Source: Desulfosarcina sp. (lineage in GTDB: Bacteria > Desulfobacterota > Desulfobacteria > Desulfobacterales > Desulfosarcinaceae). From it: a stretch of DNA of 13,725 nt. A program made the translations under genes and the position numbers. Shown in pieces: positions 12,695 to 13,725 of this stretch; position 1 is the stretch's first letter, and every line of letters starts with the position of its first letter. The DNA is taken from NCBI GenBank assembly GCA_030642405.1, contig DAOWNV010000043.1, positions 1-13,725 of the forward strand, in the 5' to 3' direction. The notes under the pieces were generated by a model. That model made no database searches, had not been told where the DNA came from, and worked only from the letters and a program-made list of their open reading frames with translations.

Positions 12695-13725
12695 ATGGAT
12701 CTCGAACTTAGCAATGAGCAGAAAAGTATACAAAAAAGCGTCAGAGAGTTTATGCTTAAAGACGTTGGTCCGATAGCTAGCGAAATAGATAGAGATGATA
12801 TCTTTCCCGAAAATTTGTGGATTAAATTGGGCAAGGCTGACATCTTGGGGGTTAACATCGCAGAAGAATATGGAGGCAGTGGCTATGATATTCTTACGAC
12901 CGCTTTGGTAATGGAGCAAATGGCACGTATATCGCCGGCTGTTGCATTGTCAGTTGGTGCTAATATCAATTTATTCGCTCACAATTTAGAGAATAACGCC
13001 ACCGAAATACAAAAAAGAAAGTATCTTCCAGGTATATGCGATGGTACAATTATTGGGTGCCTTGGATTGACCGAACCCGATGCAGGTTCAGACGCAGTCG
13101 GAATACAAACAACTGCGGAGAAAGATGGTAATTGCTTCGTATTAAACGGAAGTAAGATGTTCATTACAAACGCCCCTATTGCCGATGTTGCCTTGGTTTA
13201 CGCAAAAACCAAACCCGAAGATGGCGCGAGAGGGATCACGGCATTTTTAGTCGAAAAGGGGTTTGAGGGGTTCAGCGTTACAAAGAATATTGAAAAAATT
13301 GGTCATCGGGGATCACCTACGGGAGAACTGGTTTTTAATAATTGCCGTGTACCTGCCGAGAACGTCTTGGGGGAAGTTAATCAAGGTATAAAAGTAATGA
13401 TGAGGGGATTAGATGTCGAAAGGACCGTTGTTGCAGCAATGGCCATTGGTATTGGAGAGGCTGCATTGGAATTAGCACTGAAATATTCAAAACAGCGTCA
13501 ACAGTTTGGTGAAAAAATTTGCAATTTTCAATTAATCAAAGCCAAGCTGGCTGATATGTATACGGAATTAGAAGCAGCCAGATATTTGATTTATCGAGCC
13601 GCTATTTTGGCAGATAAAGTAGAAGGTGGTGGAAAAGGCACGGAAGTTCATAAAATAGCTGCAGCGGCCATTCTTTTTACTGCAGAAGCAGTTTCCAGGG
13701 CTGTAGATCAATCCCTTCAGATACA
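12695..13725 (+). CDS. Acyl-CoA dehydrogenase, isovaleryl-CoA dehydrogenase-like (cut by window edge)
   Basis: The first 343 residues are visible; the gene runs past the right edge with no stop. CLGLTEPDAGSDAVGIQTTAE and LNGSKMFITNAPIADVALVYAKT follow isovaleryl-CoA dehydrogenase closely in wording. VMMRGLDVERTVVAAMAIGI places Glu242 on helix G, where IVD and LCAD keep their catalytic base. RQQFGEKICNFQLIKAKLADMYT (268-290 region) is the normal CoA/dimer-contact segment. An AAGAGG ribosome binding site precedes the ATG at 12695. Isovaleryl-CoA dehydrogenase makes 3-methylcrotonyl-CoA, the substrate of methylcrotonyl-CoA carboxylase, so the pairing with the carboxyltransferase just upstream is functionally coherent. 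The C-terminal fourth is not seen, so the final GGxG region cannot be checked. Confidence 0.88.
   Translation, partial: MDLELSNEQKSIQKSVREFMLKDVGPIASEIDRDDIFPENLWIKLGKADILGVNIAEEYGGSGYDILTTALVMEQMARISPAVALSVGANINLFAHNLENNATEIQKRKYLPGICDGTIIGCLGLTEPDAGSDAVGIQTTAEKDGNCFVLNGSKMFITNAPIADVALVYAKTKPEDGARGITAFLVEKGFEGFSVTKNIEKIGHRGSPTGELVFNNCRVPAENVLGEVNQGIKVMMRGLDVERTVVAAMAIGIGEAALELALKYSKQRQQFGEKICNFQLIKAKLADMYTELEAARYLIYRAAILADKVEGGGKGTEVHKIAAAAILFTAEAVSRAVDQSLQI

Noticed and set aside
1..13725. Mobile elements, CRISPR arrays, tRNA or rRNA genes, toxin-antitoxin or defence systems
   Set aside because: I looked for transposase motifs, regularly spaced repeats, cloverleaf-like sequences and rRNA segments on both strands and saw none. 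The DUF4037 protein is nucleotidyltransferase-like but has no visible antitoxin partner.

Overview
The window looks like chromosomal DNA from an anaerobic, fatty- or aromatic-acid-degrading bacterium, most likely a deltaproteobacterial (Desulfobacterota) sulfate reducer. This is inferred from four different acyl-CoA dehydrogenases within 9 kb, a thiolase/DUF35 pair, an HSD10-like dehydrogenase and a small Trp/Cys-rich protein. No rRNA, tRNA, CRISPR array, insertion sequence or phage gene was seen.

Layout. (1) Positions 1-1304, minus strand: an operon of three genes joined by ATGA overlaps, encoding a SlyD-like FKBP prolyl isomerase, a TPR protein and a DUF4037 nucleotidyltransferase-like protein that runs off the left edge. 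(2) Positions 1305-1815: about 510 bp with no intact gene, but with coding-like tracts on the minus strand in at least two frames, possibly a decayed gene. (3) Positions 1816-3391, plus strand: an SCP-x-type thiolase followed one base later by a Zn-ribbon/OB-fold DUF35 protein. (4) Positions 3473-9263, minus strand: from right to left, a 617-aa acyl-CoA dehydrogenase, a 380-aa LCAD/IVD-type acyl-CoA dehydrogenase, a 388-aa acyl-CoA dehydrogenase, an SDR dehydrogenase, and a 55-aa Cys/Trp-rich protein. Several spacers here hold strong inverted repeats. (5) Positions 9264-9742: a divergent regulatory region with candidate promoters and operators. (6) Positions 9743-13725, plus strand, distinctly more A+T-rich: a regulator made of two fused TetR units, a methylcrotonyl-CoA-carboxylase-beta-like carboxyltransferase, and an isovaleryl-CoA-dehydrogenase-like protein cut by the right edge.

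How the genes may work together. Acyl-CoA dehydrogenase, SDR (3-hydroxyacyl-CoA dehydrogenase) and thiolase plus DUF35 supply three of the four steps of a beta-oxidation-like spiral. No enoyl-CoA hydratase, CoA ligase or transferase, or ETF is present in the window. The set recalls the bbs (benzylsuccinate) type of modified beta-oxidation, whose thiolase also needs a DUF35 partner, but nothing here fixes the substrate. The right-hand block resembles a leucine/isovalerate (liu) module. It has the dehydrogenase and carboxyltransferase beta subunit, but no biotin-carrying subunit in view, and a single-chain double TetR in place of the usual regulator. The best candidates for undescribed biology are the double TetR with its divergent control region, the small protein at 3473-3640, and the atypical active-site motifs of the carboxyltransferase and of two dehydrogenases.
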